From Chloroflexia bacterium (GTDB lineage: Bacteria > Chloroflexota > Chloroflexia > Thermobaculales > Thermobaculaceae), in contig JAUJMR010000001.1 of the NCBI GenBank assembly GCA_030446765.1, positions 473,729 to 515,170 of the forward strand: DNA of 41,442 nucleotides, in the 5' to 3' direction. Positions 1 to 8,378 of this stretch are shown here, piece after piece (the first letter of the stretch is position 1; every line of letters starts with the position of its first letter). The position numbers were made by a program, and so were the translations under genes. A model generated the notes under the pieces. That model did no database searches, had not been told where the DNA came from, and worked only from the letters and a program-made list of their open reading frames with translations.

Positions 1-884
1 GGAACTTCCTGCGATTATTCGAGATGGCTGTACGTGGCTTCTTCTACGACCACTGCACCGCCGCATCGGCGAGTCTCGCATTCTACGGCCTGTTTTCGGG
101 TTTCCCGCTCCTCCTGCTTTCAGTCACTGTGGCGGCGGCCGTGCTCGACGCGGATCAGGCGGCAGACCGGGTGCAGGAGGTGCTGCATGCCTGGGTACCG
201 GTCAGTTCCGCGCTGGTAGAATCGGGCGTCCGTGGTGCGGTACAGGCGGGCGGCGGCGTGTTTGGCTTCTCAATCATCGCGCTCCTGTGGTCGGGCACGC
301 GCATATTCGCCCAGCTAACCCGGGCGCTCAATGAGGCATGGGATGTACCGCATAACTACTCACTCCGCTACCGGCTCCTCATTGAGCCTTTGCTCGTGGT
401 TCTGACAGTCGCACTCATCACTGCAAGCCTGCTGTACGAGCCCATACGCCAGGAGGCATGGCAATCGCTGACGGGCCAGTCTGCACTGCCAACTGGTCCC
501 GTCTGGACGTTTATGGGGGAGTTGTGGGTAAAAGGGCTCGGCTTTCTTATCCTGTTGCTGCTGTACCGCTACGTTCCTCGCCGCCGGGTGTCATGGCGCG
601 ACGCACTACCCGGTGCGCTCCTTGCCAGCGTGCTGTTCCAGATAAGTCAGGAAGCGTTCGAGTGGTACCTTGAGCGGTACGATGAGCGCTACACTCGGGT
701 GTTCGGCCCGTTGAGTTCAGTCGCCGTGCTATTACTGTGGGCATATATAAGCGCCGCGATCGTCCTGCTGGGTACGGAATACTCCGCGGCACACTGCAAC
801 CTCCGCGAGGGTCGCGACGCTCGCGGCGAGGATGCACTGATCGTTGACAAGGTGACGGGGGCGACAGAGCATGCCACGACGTAG
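1..884 (+). CDS. YihY/BrkB-family membrane protein, copy 1 (5' cut by window edge)
   Basis: The reading frame is open from the first bases of the window, and the second copy starts five codons further upstream, so the true start lies just outside. The protein is rich in hydrophobic segments (about six membrane helices) and follows the YihY/BrkB pattern: an N-terminal SASLAFYGLFSGFPLLLL helix, a central GGGVFGFSIIALLWSG segment, and near the C-terminus GPLSSVAVLLLWAYISA followed by a short charged tail. The family has many members of unproven function; the old RNase BN assignment is known to be wrong. From the internal Met on, it differs from the copy at 1812-2711 by one residue (Ala for Ser in the first helix) and by roughly ten mostly silent bases, so this is a recent duplication or a gene-converted pair. 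Family assignment is firm; the function is unknown. Confidence 0.88.
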   Translation, partial: NFLRLFEMAVRGFFYDHCTAASASLAFYGLFSGFPLLLLSVTVAAAVLDADQAADRVQEVLHAWVPVSSALVESGVRGAVQAGGGVFGFSIIALLWSGTRIFAQLTRALNEAWDVPHNYSLRYRLLIEPLLVVLTVALITASLLYEPIRQEAWQSLTGQSALPTGPVWTFMGELWVKGLGFLILLLLYRYVPRRRVSWRDALPGALLASVLFQISQEAFEWYLERYDERYTRVFGPLSSVAVLLLWAYISAAIVLLGTEYSAAHCNLREGRDARGEDALIVDKVTGATEHATT

Positions 885-988
885 GTTAGCGGGGATTCTC
901 GGTTGTGCGCTCGAATATGCGCAATCGATGCATGCCGCGACAAGCGAACTGGGCGCCGGAGCGGGAGTACCATGCCCCACACACGGGT

Positions 989-1117
989 AATGCGCAATCC
1001 GCTTGAATGATGGTGCATGTCATCCTGAACGCAGTGAGGGATCCATAGCCCGTACCACGGATTCCTCGCACGCTCGGAATGACAGATACCCCACCGTTCA
1101 GCCAGAGTTCGTATTGC
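989..1117 (-). repeat. Palindromic MITE-like element, copy A (reverse orientation)
   Basis: About 129 bases with the same arrangement as the copies at 21322, 23041 and 25392, but inverted. The outer arms contain TGCGCAATCCGCTTGAA and TTCAGCCAGAGTTCGTATTG. The inner core runs from TGTCATCCTGAACG to CGCTCGGAATGACA (1018-1084), itself an imperfect inverted repeat. No ORF or transposase is associated with it. It sits inside the duplicated unit between the YihY gene and the sulfatase stub. Confidence 0.75.
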
Positions 1118-1256
1118 GATGCGACTGCATCATCATAGAGCGCAGCTACCCGGGCTCGATGATACCTCGAAAGCGCGCTGCAATTACCACTCGTCATGAA
1201 TAGGTACAGGAGGTTCCGTGTAGCAGGCACTGCTGCCTCCTCGAGATTGCAGTCAG

Positions 1257-1307
1257 TTATGTCGCTCCCTGCCGGAACATCGAACGTAGCTGGGGCAGCA
1301 GCGATTG
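1257..1307 (-). pseudogene. Stub of sulfatase C-terminus
   Basis: Read on the minus strand, the last codons before the stop at 1257 give SLLPQLRSMFRQGAT. This matches the C-terminus of the downstream sulfatase (PLLSQLRARIRQGAT, stop at 3036), at the equivalent place in the tandem duplication. Upstream of about 1307 the similarity is lost, so the rest of the gene is gone. It shows that the duplicated unit once included at least the end of the sulfatase gene. Confidence 0.7.
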
Positions 1308-1388
1308 CTGGATGATGACCTGCGACAACGAGAAGCAGGATGCCTGCGCCGAAACGCGTCGACGCCACCTTTCTCGCCACAACCCTAG

Positions 1389-1721
1389 CAGAGACCTGGC
1401 GCGACCCTCAAGGACGTGTTCGCCCGCGCTGCGGACGCGTACCAAACAGCCGGTTATCCGGACGAGTGGCGGTTGCACCACCAGGGCGGTCTCGCTGGTT
1501 ATGAGCCACGCGAGCAACTCGGCACCTTTGCAAGCACAGCCACCGTGAGCGAAGGACAAGCGTTTGCCTGGAACCCCTCTATTACCGGAGTGAAGATCGA
1601 GGACACAATACTCGTCGGACCATCCGGCAACGAGGTGCTCACCGAAATGCCGGACTGGCCGGTGATCGAAACTGAGGTGGACGGTCGGCGCTACCGTCGG
1701 CCGGCGATACTGGAACATTGA
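1389..1721 (+). pseudogene. Stub of M24-family metallopeptidase C-terminus
   Basis: After an in-frame stop at 1386 the frame reads TLKDVFARAADAYQTAG, PDEWRLHHQGGLAGYEPRE, GQAFAWNPSITGVKIEDT and ends with EVDGRRYRRPAILEH. This is the C-terminal third of M24 (Xaa-Pro peptidase-like) proteins: the HHQGG..GY.PRE block, a WNPSI.G.K.EDT block carrying the late metal-ligand Glu, and the usual closing strand. The N-terminal two thirds, with the other metal ligands, are absent, so the product cannot be an active peptidase. It sits between the two duplication units, next to the sulfatase stub, and probably marks a deletion join. Confidence 0.72.
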
Positions 1722-1811
1722 GCCTTGCAAGCGGGCTGATTCCACCAGCTCGTGCGGGGCCAGCCGTCTTGATGAGTAATCACCCTAGCACCTCCGCAAG
1801 GGGTCGGGCAT

Positions 1812-2711
1812 ATGCGGCGTAAGGTGTGGAACTTCCTGCGATTATTCGAGATGGCTGTGCGTGGCTTCTTCTACGACCACTGTACCTCCGCCTCGGCGAG
1901 TCTCGCGTTCTACGGCCTGTTTTCGGGTTTCCCGCTCCTCCTGCTTTCAGTCACTGTGGCGGCTGCCGTGCTCGACGCGGATCAGGCGGCAGACCGGGTG
2001 CAGGAGGTGCTGCATGCCTGGGTACCGGTCAGTTCCGCGCTGGTAGAATCGGGCGTCCGTGGTGCGGTACAGGCGGGCGGCGGCGTGTTTGGCTTCTCAA
2101 TCATCGCGCTCCTGTGGTCGGGCACGCGCATATTCGCCCAGCTAACCCGGGCGCTCAATGAGGCATGGGATGTACCGCATAACTACTCACTCCGCTACCG
2201 GCTCCTCATCGAGCCTTTGCTCGTGGTTCTGACAGTCGCACTCATCACTGCAAGCCTGCTGTACGAGCCCATACGCCAGGAGGCGTGGCAATCGCTGACG
2301 GGCCAGTCCGCACTGCCAACTGGTCCCGTCTGGACGTTTATGGGGGAGTTGTGGGTAAAAGGGCTCGGCTTTCTTATCCTGTTGCTGCTGTACCGCTACG
2401 TTCCTCGCCGCCGGGTGTCATGGCGCGACGCACTACCCGGTGCGCTCCTTGCCAGCGTGCTGTTCCAGATAAGTCAGGAAGCGTTCGAGTGGTACCTTGA
2501 GCGGTACGATGAGCGCTACACTCGGGTGTTCGGCCCGTTGAGTTCAGTCGCCGTGCTATTACTGTGGGCATATATAAGCGCCGCGATCGTCCTGCTGGGT
2601 ACGGAATACTCCGCGGCACACTGCAACCTCCGCGAGGGTCGCGACGCTCGCGGCGAGGATGCACTGATCGTTGACAAGGTGACGGGGGCGACAGAACATG
2701 CCACGACGTAG
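1812..2711 (+). CDS. YihY/BrkB-family membrane protein, copy 2 (complete)
   Basis: Full-length gene of 299 residues starting at ATG 1812 (MRRKVWNFLRLFEMAVRG). The start is chosen because it gives the short basic N-terminus expected before the first membrane helix. Only a weak AAGGGG lies upstream. The protein has about six membrane helices and a basic cytoplasmic loop (RYVPRRRVSWRD around residue 200) typical of YihY/BrkB proteins, and ends in a short hydrophilic tail with no extra domain. It is nearly identical to copy 1. The region upstream (1722-1811) has no clear promoter. Its downstream region contains a shortened palindromic element and then the convergent sulfatase gene. Its substrate or role cannot be told from sequence. 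Confidence 0.9.
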   Translation: MRRKVWNFLRLFEMAVRGFFYDHCTSASASLAFYGLFSGFPLLLLSVTVAAAVLDADQAADRVQEVLHAWVPVSSALVESGVRGAVQAGGGVFGFSIIALLWSGTRIFAQLTRALNEAWDVPHNYSLRYRLLIEPLLVVLTVALITASLLYEPIRQEAWQSLTGQSALPTGPVWTFMGELWVKGLGFLILLLLYRYVPRRRVSWRDALPGALLASVLFQISQEAFEWYLERYDERYTRVFGPLSSVAVLLLWAYISAAIVLLGTEYSAAHCNLREGRDARGEDALIVDKVTGATEHATT

Positions 2712-3080
2712 GTTAGCGGCGATTCTCCGTTGTGCGCTCGAATATGCGCAATCGATGCATGCCGCGACAAGCGAACTCCGCGCCGGGCGATACCGGAACA
2801 CGGGTAATGCGCAATCCCTTGAATGATGGTGCATGTCATAACGGTGTGACTGCATCATCATCGCAGAGGAATGACAGATACCCCACCGTTCAGCCAGAGT
2901 TCGTATTGCGATGCGACTGCATCATCATAGAGCGCAGTACCCGGGCTCGCTGCGCGCTGCACTTACCACTCGTCCTGAATAGGTACAGGAGGTTCCGTGT
3001 AGCAGGGACTGCTGCCTCGTCGAGAATGCAGTCGGTTATGTCGCTCCCTGCCGGATCCTCGCACGTAGCTGGGACAGCAG
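1828..3080. repeat. Tandem duplication, right unit
   Basis: Counterpart of 1-1301. It includes the YihY gene (without its first five codons, whose counterparts lie off the window for copy 1), the shared downstream sequence, a shortened palindromic element and the end of the sulfatase gene, which here continues intact to 4537. Most differences lie outside the coding sequence. The largest is the replaced centre of the palindromic element. Confidence 0.85.
2806..2908 (-). repeat. Palindromic MITE-like element, internally shortened remnant
   Basis: The outer arms match copy A (TAATGCGCAATCC on the left, TTCAGCCAGAGTTCGTATTG on the right), and the inner edges TGTCAT and AATGACAG are kept. The core between them is shorter and unrelated (2839-2869). 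It includes GACTGCATCATCAT, which also occurs just to the right of the element, so a slippage or template-switch event may have replaced the core. Confidence 0.6.
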
Positions 3081-4537
3081 TGGATCGCCGGTCCGCTCCA
3101 TCCAGAGCAGCAGCTGTTCGCGGAAGGTCTGAACCGTCTGGCCATGCTGCGTGTCCGCGGCGAGGTTATTGGATTCTCCGGGATCCGCATCGAGGTTGTA
3201 CAGCTCGTCGAGATCGGTTGAGTAGTACGCGTACTTCCAGTGCGGTGTCCGTAGCCACTTCACGACGAGCAGCTTCGACGGATCAAGCTGGTCTTGGGGC
3301 AAAGGCGTGTCTACCTCGGCCCGCTCCGAGAGTCCCATCGTTTCGCCGTAGACGACCTCGTCCCAACTACCCACATTCCCGTTCATAAGCATTGCGGCGC
3401 TCCGTCCACTGAAGTCCGGCGGTGTTTGAACGTCGACCAGGACAAGGAGCGTCGGCATCAAATCGAGCAGACTCACGAGCTGCGGGACGACTCCGCGGGG
3501 AGCGGAAGGACGAGGGTCGCGGATGATCAGCGGTACGTGCACCGTCTCCTCATAAACGTTCCAAGCGCCCTTCTCCATTAGATGATGCGACCCCATCAGG
3601 TCCCCGTGGTCCGAAAGGTACACCACGATAGTGTCGTCCAGCAGTTCAAGTCGCTCCAGCGCGGCGGTGATCCGGCCCACCTGATCATCGATGAGCCGCA
3701 CCAATCCCCAGTAGTGGGCGATCAGGCGACGCCACCCGTCGGGGTCCAGGTGTTGCACCGGCGTGTGCGAAGGGCGGCTCTTCTGCACCTCGGGCTTCCC
3801 ATCCAGGCTGTCCACGAACGTCGGCGGCAGCGGAACCTCTGCCGGGTCATACGCTGTGTCATACGGCGCCGGTACGATCATCGGAAAATGGGGCGCGTTC
3901 CAGCCGCAGACGAGAAAGAAGGGCTGTTCCCTGCTGCTTGCTTCCTCAATCATCTCAATTGCGCGGTCCGTCACCCACCACTCCAGATAATCATGGAGCG
4001 GCAGTTCGGACGTGCCGCAGGCGGGCGGGTCTTCCCCACGAAGCAATGAATGTTCGTGCGGGGTAAGGTTCTCGACACTACCCGGTGAGAGCGTGTATCC
4101 CTCTCGCGCAAGTAAGCGCGATACTCCTCGATGTCGCGACCCCATTTACGTCCCAGCGCGCGCGCATTGGAGAAGCCCAGTTCCTCGGGAGTAGCGCCTG
4201 GTACGTGCCACTTGCCGACATAGCCCGTGTTGTAACCTACATCACGCAGCGCTGCGACCGGCGAACGAAAGCCGTCGGGGAGTCGCATCTCCCGTTTGTT
4301 TCCCAGAACGTCGTGCTGATGCGGGTAGAGCGCAGTCCAGAGCGAGGCGCGTGCCGGACTGCACAGGGGATATGGCACGTACACTCGGTCGAACCGAACA
4401 CCCTCCTCCGCGAGCCTGTCTATGTGCGGCGTCCGTAGCACCGGGTTCCCTTGCACGCCGTACACCGGCCCATAGCAGCCGAGCGTGTCCGTACGTTGCT
4501 CGTCGGAGCAGAGCACAAGGATGTTCGGTCTTTTCAC
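3036..4537 (-). CDS. Type I sulfatase, Cys-type (one frameshift)
   Basis: Hydrolyses sulfate esters; about 500 residues, normal for the family. Start is GTG 4537 with AGGAG six bases upstream (MKRPNILVLCSDEQRTD). The N-terminal metal site is the CSDEQR segment. The modification motif is CSPAR (in PLCSPARASLWTALYP), whose Cys is converted to formylglycine. GKWH follows, then the second metal cluster SDHGDLMGSHHLMEKG, and ELYNLDADPGESNNLA near the C-terminus. The frame breaks near 4101-4107 and is restored by one extra base (CGCGAGAGGG for CGCGAGGAGGG), giving YLREEGYTLSPG. I see no signal peptide, so it may act inside the cell on imported sugars. It lies 37 bases beyond the terminator that follows the ABC permease gene and is the last gene of that strand unit. 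The substrate is not readable from sequence. Confidence 0.88.
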
Positions 4538-4574
4538 GCGTCGCTCCTGTAGTTAACGTGTTGAAGCAAAAAAC

Positions 4575-4609
4575 GGCGGAGAAGTGATGTGCCGCATCAC
4601 TTCTCCGCC
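4575..4609 (-). terminator. Intrinsic terminator after the ABC permease gene
   Basis: A perfect 15-bp stem (GGCGGAGAAGTGATG paired with CATCACTTCTCCGCC) with a five-base loop. Read on the minus strand it is followed by a run of T (GTTTTTTGC). It is one of the strongest structures in the window. It separates the ABC import genes from the sulfatase gene 37 bases further on, so the sulfatase is probably expressed by partial read-through. Confidence 0.88.
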
Positions 4610-4631
4610 ATTGAACGCTGCCGCTGTTTGG

Positions 4632-5505
4632 CTACCCCTTGAGCCCGGTCATCGCCACGCTTTGCACGATGTACCGCTGCAGGAACAGGTACAGGATCAG
4701 CACCGGTATGGTCGTGACGGTGGCCCCCGCCATCAGCTTGCCGTAGTCGAAATTGTACTGTCCTTGGCAGGGTGGCGAGACCGACCGGAAGAGTCAGCAT
4801 ATCGCGCTCGTTGCCCAGAATGAGGAGTGGCCAGAGGAAGTCGTTCCAGGATGTCATGAACGTAATGACCCCGAGCGTCGCCAGCGCACCGCTCGCGAGC
4901 GGGAGCACCACCCGTACGAAGGTCGTCCAGACGCCTGCACCATCGATGAGCGCCGCCTCCTCCAGCTCTCTTGGGATGCCCTGGAAGAACTGTCGTAGGA
5001 AGAATACTCCGAAGACGCCTGCGAGGCCAGGGGCGATCACGCCTTGATACGTCCCTATCCAGTTAAGTTGGGCGATGAGGATGAAGTTCGGCACCAGGAA
5101 CATAATGCCAGGCATAACCAGCGTCGCCAGCAGCAGCCCGAACAACAAGTTCCTCCCACGGAACTCCATACGCGCATACGCATATGCCGCCATCGCGTCG
5201 ATGATCAGGGTCGCGATCGTGAACGCGGCTGCGATGACCAGACTATTTACAAACCAACGACGCACTGGCAACGATGGATCCTGGAATATGTCCGAGAAGT
5301 TCTGAAAGGTCGCGTCCTTTGGGATCCAGTTCGGCTGTACCCACTCGGCGAACGGCTTGATGGCGGTGACAATCATCCATACAAGCGGTAGCAGGAAGAA
5401 GAGGGAGAATAAGGTGAGCAGAACATAGAAGACCACCCTACGCGCAAGCTCGGCATTGACACTGCTGCCCGCCGCACGCTCCGTCGATTTCGAGACTGTT
5501 GCCAT
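4632..5505 (-). CDS. Carbohydrate ABC transporter permease, MalG type (frameshift near the end)
   Basis: Inner-membrane permease of a CUT1-type sugar importer, about 290 residues with six helices. The EAA loop that contacts the ATPase reads PRELEEAALIDGAGVWTTF. The frame breaks at 4766-4767, where one extra G is present. Removing it gives QGQYNFDYGKLMAGATVTT and a normal MalG-type ending VQSVAMTGLKG with a stop at 4632. Without the correction, translation would run into the terminator and end at 4597. The N-terminus starts with MATVSKSTERAAG, then a first helix with FFLLPLVWMIVTAIKP. It lies 37 bases behind the other permease gene, in one operon. No ATP-binding subunit for this importer is present in the window; a shared MsmX/MalK-like ATPase elsewhere is usual for such systems. 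Confidence 0.9.
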
Positions 5506-5542
5506 ACTATCAACTCCTTGCTGCGCGACCGACTGGCGCGCT

Positions 5543-6490
5543 CTATTGCTCGTTGTCCCCGCTGCCGAACACCTTGAAGTTCAACGTCGTCAGGATAAGC
5601 AGGATGATGGCGACAAGCACGGACATCGCCGCCGCGTTCCCCATGCGATTCTCAAGGATACCTTCCTGGTAGATGCGCATCATCACGGATTCTGTCTGCT
5701 GCGCCGGACCACCCTTGGTCATGATATATGGCTGGCCGAACAAGTTAGCCGAGGCAAGCAGCGTAATGGTGAGGACGAAAATCATCACCGGCCGCAACAT
5801 CGGTATCGTTATATAGAAGAACTGCTGGATGGGATTGGCTCCGTCGATCGACGCAGCCTCGTAGAGCGACGCGGAGATCTCCTGCAAGGCCGCGAGGAAG
5901 ATCACCGTGTTGAATCCGATGGTCCACCAGATGGTTGCGACGGTGATGGCGACCCACGCCCACGGCATCTCGCTCAACCACTGACGTCCGCCGAGACCTA
6001 TGGAACTGATGAGATGATTGATCATCCCGCCTTGTGGCTGGAAGATCCACCACCACAGCAGAGCAGCGACGGTCACGGACAAGGCGTAGGGCGCGAAGAA
6101 AAGTCCGCGGAAGAGATTGCGCCCTGGGTAGTTACCATTGAGCAGAACGGCAAGCAGCAGTGCCAGGATGACGAGCGGTGGCACGCTGTAAAGCACGAAC
6201 TCAGCGGTGTTTATCATCGCTCGCCAGAAGTCGGTGAACTGGATGCTGCCTTGCCGGAACAGGTTGATGTAGTTCTCGGCACCGACGAATGGGCGTTGCT
6301 CAGGCCGTAGGAAGTCGAAATTGAAGAGGCTGATGTATACCCCATAAAAAAATGGGTATCCGAGGAAGGCGGCGAAGAAGATAAGGTGCGGCAAGACGAA
6401 CAGGTAGGGTAAGAAGCTAAAGCGACCGTGCCGCACCCCTGCACCCGGGGTCGCATGTGCTCCGACTTTGACCTGTGGTGTCGTGGCCAT
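5543..6490 (-). CDS. Carbohydrate ABC transporter permease, MalF type
   Basis: Intact 315-residue membrane protein and partner of the MalG-type permease. After a hydrophilic N-terminal tail of about 22 residues comes the first helix (YLFVLPHLIFFAAFLGYP), then a periplasmic-side segment with RPFVGAENYINLF, typical of this family. The EAA loop is EISASLYEAASIDGANPIQQF near residue 210, followed by a helix with PMLRPVMIFVLTITLL. The C-terminus ends in a short polar tail. The start at 6490 is followed closely by the helix pattern expected, and the GGAAGG-like stretch just upstream (GGAAGGGGGGCCGG on the minus strand) can serve as ribosome binding site. The gene stands between the binding-protein gene and the second permease, as in most CUT1 operons. 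Confidence 0.93.
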   Translation of the reverse strand: MATTPQVKVGAHATPGAGVRHGRFSFLPYLFVLPHLIFFAAFLGYPFFYGVYISLFNFDFLRPEQRPFVGAENYINLFRQGSIQFTDFWRAMINTAEFVLYSVPPLVILALLLAVLLNGNYPGRNLFRGLFFAPYALSVTVAALLWWWIFQPQGGMINHLISSIGLGGRQWLSEMPWAWVAITVATIWWTIGFNTVIFLAALQEISASLYEAASIDGANPIQQFFYITIPMLRPVMIFVLTITLLASANLFGQPYIMTKGGPAQQTESVMMRIYQEGILENRMGNAAAMSVLVAIILLILTTLNFKVFGSGDNEQ

Positions 6491-6542
6491 TCCCGGCCCC
6501 CCTTCCTTGAGGAAGATTCGCTGATATGAGTCCGATGGTGGG

Positions 6543-6563
6543 GGGGGCGGGACTCCGGCCCCC
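6543..6563 (-). other. GC-rich hairpin between binding-protein and permease genes
   Basis: GGGGGC and GCCCCC can pair around a nine-base loop in the gap between the binding-protein stop (6581) and the MalF start (6490). There is no T run, so it is not a classical terminator. In sugar ABC operons such stems often protect the binding-protein part of the message and lower expression of the permeases; that role here is inference. The adjoining run of eight G (6540-6547) is also a likely place for sequence error. Confidence 0.4.
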
Positions 6564-6580
6564 TCTTCTACTGCACGGGG

Positions 6581-8061
6581 CTACTGGCCGCCGTACTTCT
6601 GCTGATTCTGCTTGATGATCTGGTTGGACCGCCGCGCCGCTTGATCGAGCAGTGGCTTCGGATCCCCCTTGCCCTCGATCGCCTGGCCGATAGCCTTGGC
6701 GGCCTCGTTCAAGACCGCGGGCTCCAGGTCGGGCACCGGCTGGAACAGAATCACGGCATCGGCCTCGGCCTTAAACGCCGCGATGTTCGGGGCAATTTCC
6801 GTCAGCTCCGGGCTGTTGCGCACGGAGTTACGGATGGGCAGAAGGCCCGCCTTTGCCCACTGGGCCGAGTTCGCCGAGATCCAGCCGATCCAGCAACCGG
6901 CCGCCGCCTGCTGCGCGGGATCCTCGGTCGTGAGACCGAACTGATGCGATCCGCCCCACACGGCGTACTCTTCGCCGAACTGCGGAACAGGCGCGAATCC
7001 CGTGAACGGCAGCTTCTCGAGGTTACTGATGTGCCAGGGGCCGTGGAACACTATGCCCACCTTGCCCTGCTGGAACGCGATGACCTCTGGATCCCCAGTG
7101 CCGCTGATCTTCGGCGAGTACTTGTTCTTCATCTCCTTGACGTAGTTCAGAGCCTGACACCGTCTGGGGTGTTGTACGTAGCCTGAGTTCCATCCTCGTT
7201 GACCAGGTTGCCACCGAACTGCCAAAACACAGTCTGCCACAGGGTGTCGGCCGAGAACAGCGTGCCGATTGCCCAGCCCATCGTGTCGCCCTGATGCAGC
7301 TTCTGCACAGCCGACTCGAACTCTTCCTTGGTCATCGGCTCCGCGCCCGGCTCAGGGATGCCGGCCTTCTTGAACAGGTCCTTGTTGTAGTACATGACAA
7401 GTGGGTGCACGTCCAGTGGGAATGCGTATCGCTCGCCGTTGTACTCGCCCGCGCCCCAGATCTGCTCCGGGAAGTCGCCGGAGATATCACCCTCGGCTAT
7501 GGCACCCATTGCCTCGTCGGAGATGGGCTTGAGGATGTTCCGGGCCGACATGGTCGCGATGTCGCTGGCGCGAATCACGGTCATGGTCGGCAGCTTGTTG
7601 GCCGCGGCAGAGGTGTTCAGCCGCTGGAGGTACTCCGGCTGGGCCACGTGCCGCACCGTGATCCCGTACTCATTCTCCTCGCTGAACTGGTTAGCCAGTC
7701 TGGTCATCACCTGACCATCGGGGCCTGTGAGCGGGCTCCACATCTGGATTTCCTGGTCCCTCGCGGCATCCGGGCACGTCGGCTGTGCGGCAACCGGGCC
7801 GCCCGCAGGTGCTCCGCCAACAGGGGCAGTCCCCTCGGCATCGGCCGGAGCGGTCGCACCGACCATACCGGGTGTCGTTACAGCCTCGGGCGGTGTGATC
7901 TCCGTGGGTGTGGTGCCACCTGTCATTTCCGTGGCGACTGGGGTCGTACCACCCTGCGTGTCTCCACCGTTACCACCCTCGTTGCCGCAGGCAGCTAGCA
8001 CCAGCGACAGAATCATTATCAGCGCGAGCCAAAGGCTGGTTCGCTTGGTACCTAAAGACAT
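6581..8061 (-). CDS. Sugar ABC transporter solute-binding lipoprotein (one frameshift)
   Basis: Extracellular solute-binding protein (family 1) of about 493 residues. The N-terminus has a signal sequence with lipobox LVLAAC (SLWLALIMILSLVLAACGN), so the mature protein is lipid-anchored. A low-complexity linker rich in Thr, Gly, Pro and Ala (about residues 28-92) follows, then the ligand-binding fold starting at QEIQMWSPLTGPDG. The frame breaks near 7153-7156. Restoring one base (GTCCAG for GTCAG) joins TYNTPDGV to QALNYVKEMKNKYSP, giving a normal length and the C-terminal QNQQKYGGQ. GGAGAG lies just before the ATG. It is first in the operon binding protein-MalF-MalG-(terminator)-sulfatase, which points to uptake of a sugar or glycan fragment; the ligand cannot be named. 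Confidence 0.9.
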
Positions 8062-8252
8062 GTATCTCTCCTTGTACGGTTCGTCCGGCCAAATGACCGG
8101 ATAGAACAGCTTGCCATTGTTGAAAAGCTGCGCGTCCGAGATGTGCTACCTACCACCCCCCCCAATTGCTCTGATCATTACTGCGTGCGTGGACGTTCTT
8201 TAGCGCGCGCCGTAAGATGCATTTTGCATACCCAAGCGCTCCGAGTGGACAC

Positions 8253-8258
8253 ATTATA
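8253..8258 (-). promoter_or_regulatory. Candidate -10 box for the ABC/sulfatase operon; divergent gap 8062-8378
   Basis: The 317-base gap between the divergent binding-protein and GH43 genes holds a TATAAT on the minus strand, giving a leader of roughly 180 bases. There is no good -35 at 16-18 bases, so an activator may be needed. On the plus strand TATACT (8327-8332) is a possible -10 for GH43. The gap also has an eight-C run (8156-8163) and an inverted repeat TCCGG...CCGGA at 8084-8101. I see no riboswitch or small gene here. Confidence 0.35.
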
Positions 8259-8378
8259 TGCTAACTTGCCGGAGACTGCCGTATGATACTCCTCGGCCCG
8301 AAGTGTGTCAATCCGCACGATCCCGCTATACTCCAATTGTGCAACCGCCCACCGAGGCAAATCAGGAGGGACGCCGTC

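Larger units (their letters stand above)
1..1301. repeat. Tandem duplication, left unit
   Basis: This stretch corresponds to 1828-3080. Homology covers the YihY gene, about 370 bases downstream of it, the palindromic element at 989-1117 and the last 15 or so codons of a minus-strand sulfatase. The two units are near identical within the gene. Downstream they drift by substitutions and by indels (position offset 1827 at the start, 1792 near the element's right edge, 1779 near the sulfatase end). Homology stops near 1301, just inside the sulfatase 3' end. Confidence 0.85.

Noticed and set aside
1018..1084. Repeats considered as a CRISPR array
   Set aside because: Copies are single, kilobases apart, in both orientations and without regular spacers; no cas gene is present.
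886..1380. Minus-strand frame with a signal-peptide-like start (MARKVASTRFGAGILLLVVA)
   Set aside because: It runs across the palindromic element and the sulfatase stub; the equivalent frame in the second duplication unit is broken, and no family sequence is present.
2732..3388. Plus-strand frame of 218 codons
   Set aside because: It runs antisense to the sulfatase gene and through the palindromic element; composition is Arg/Ser-rich as in shadow frames.
5456..6310. Long plus-strand frame opposite the permease genes
   Set aside because: The minus strand encodes clear MalF/MalG-type permeases with EAA loops; the antisense frame follows from codon bias in a GC-rich genome.
7294..7998. Plus-strand frame of 234 codons opposite the binding-protein gene
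   Set aside because: No family features; fully explained as antisense of the solute-binding lipoprotein.
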